Part shown: in pieces, positions 6,473-7,128 of the stretch
Layout of the letters: each line of letters starts with the position of its first letter
Position numbering within the stretch: position 1 is the stretch's first letter
NCBI GenBank assembly: GCA_025356505.1
Contig: JANXSV010000355.1
Span: 1 to 7,128, forward strand
Origin: Methylovirgula sp.
GTDB taxonomy: Bacteria; Pseudomonadota; Alphaproteobacteria; Rhizobiales; Beijerinckiaceae
Length of the DNA: 7,128 nucleotides
Reading direction: 5' to 3'
Translations under genes and position numbers: made by a program
The notes under the pieces: generated by a model
The model's database searches: none
Seen by the model: only the letters and a program-made list of their open reading frames with translations
Told to the model about the DNA's origin: nothing

Positions 6473-7054
6473 ATGGACAGCACGTTTCTCGCCGGTCTGA
6501 TGCAAAATGTCACCGAGCGTGGCCGCGCCTTCATGGGATATTCGAAGGATACGCTGACCAGCGCCGAAGATTGTCTCAAACTGGCAGAGGCTCTGGTGTC
6601 GGGCCGGGGCGAAGCGACAGGCGTGGCGCTGGCCAAAAATATCCTTGCGGCTTATGAGGGGTTGAAGCCCGAAGGCCGGATCGACTTTGCGCTCGGCCTC
6701 ACCCGCCGCTTCGGTCCGGACCTGAACAAGCTTGCCAAAGCCATCGAAAAGCATCAGGCCTCGCCCGATGCTGTTTCCGCAGCGCAGGTTCACGCCGCCT
6801 CAGAGCCGCGCCGCCAGGAGCTTATCCGCCGTTTGAACCTCGCGCCGGGCGGGACCCACGCACTGGTCAAAATGCGTGAGGATGTCCTGGCTGTACTCAA
6901 GCAAATTCCCGAACTCAAACCGCTCGATGAAGACTTTGTCCATCTGTTTTCGTCCTGGTTTAATCGCGGTTTCCTGGTGCTGCGGCGCATAGATTGGTCA
7001 ACGCCGGCGAATATTCTTGAAAAAATTATCCGTTATGAGGCTGTCCATGCGATT
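6473..7054 (+). CDS. matA: Malonyl-CoA decarboxylase, 3' partial
   Basis: This is the N-terminal part, about 194 residues of an expected 400-plus, of malonyl-CoA decarboxylase, which converts malonyl-CoA to acetyl-CoA and CO2 in the cytoplasm. Residues 1-100 are the helical MCD N-terminal domain (RGRAFMGYSKDTLTSAEDC…). The start of the catalytic domain carries the strongly conserved block LFSSWFNRGFLVLRRIDWST followed by PANILEKIIRYEAVH. The ATG at 6473 is preceded by AAGAGG (6459-6464) at an 8-base spacing. The frame stays open to the window end, but from 7053 on the sequence is an exact inverted copy of 6926-7001, so the residues after VHAI (DQSMRRSTRK…) are artefactual and the real C-terminus is missing. 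Its place behind TRAP genes defines the operon as malonate catabolism; a matB malonyl-CoA synthetase would be expected next. Confidence 0.92.
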
Positions 7055-7128
7055 GACCAATCTATGCGCCGCAGCACCAGGAAACCGCGATTAAACCAGG
7101 ACGAAAACAGATGGACAAAGTCTTCATC
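6926..7128. repeat. Perfect inverted repeat (foldback) at right end
   Basis: Bases 6926-7001 are exactly the reverse complement of 7053-7128 (76 of 76), with a 51-base spacer. The left arm is normal malonyl-CoA decarboxylase coding sequence. The right arm replaces the conserved continuation of that gene and runs exactly to the window end. At the fold, GATTG-AC-CAATC (7051-7062) is itself a small palindrome. This fits a snap-back chimera at a contig terminus. Confidence 0.95.

Noticed and set aside
1..7128. Terminal inverted repeats at both ends as the ends of a transposon or linear replicon
   Set aside because: The two repeats are unrelated to each other, each folds on itself locally, they interrupt conserved genes, and no transposase or telomere-resolution gene is present.

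Overview
The window is 7.1 kb of moderately high-GC DNA. It looks like an alphaproteobacterium, most likely of the Hyphomicrobiales (Rhizobiales) type. This rests on gene content and arrangement: a coxE-coxF-coxG trio like that of aerobic CO dehydrogenase clusters, and a GntR regulator divergent from a TRAP-transporter/malonyl-CoA decarboxylase operon like the rhizobial mat locus. No taxonomic marker is present, so the assignment is inference.

Left part (about 102-2651, + strand): three tightly packed genes in the order coxE (VWA protein, 5' end missing), coxF (XdhC/CoxI family) and coxG (SRPBCC membrane-recruitment protein). In Oligotropha-type CO dehydrogenase systems these are accessory genes. 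They mature and anchor a molybdenum hydroxylase whose structural genes (coxM, coxS, coxL) are not in the window. Another xanthine-dehydrogenase-family enzyme could be the client.

Right part (2722-7054): a GntR/FCD regulator on the - strand (matR-like) is divergent from a + strand operon. The operon encodes a TRAP solute-binding protein, small membrane subunit, large membrane subunit and malonyl-CoA decarboxylase (matP-matQ-matM-matA-like). The expected pathway is malonate uptake, activation to malonyl-CoA by a malonyl-CoA synthetase (matB, expected just beyond the right edge), and decarboxylation to acetyl-CoA. The 124-bp divergent intergenic region carries ATTGTAT/ATACAAT half-sites overlapping plausible promoters.

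Both ends are anomalous. Bases 1-109 are an imperfect inverted copy of 202-310, and bases 7053-7128 are an exact inverted copy of 6926-7001. Each fold lies inside a conserved gene and destroys its expected continuation, so both are best read as foldback chimeras made during amplification, library preparation or assembly. The reliable sequence is about 102-7054. I see no RNA genes, CRISPR arrays, transposases or convincing undescribed system; the main value is two recognisable accessory/catabolic modules and the flagged chimeric termini.
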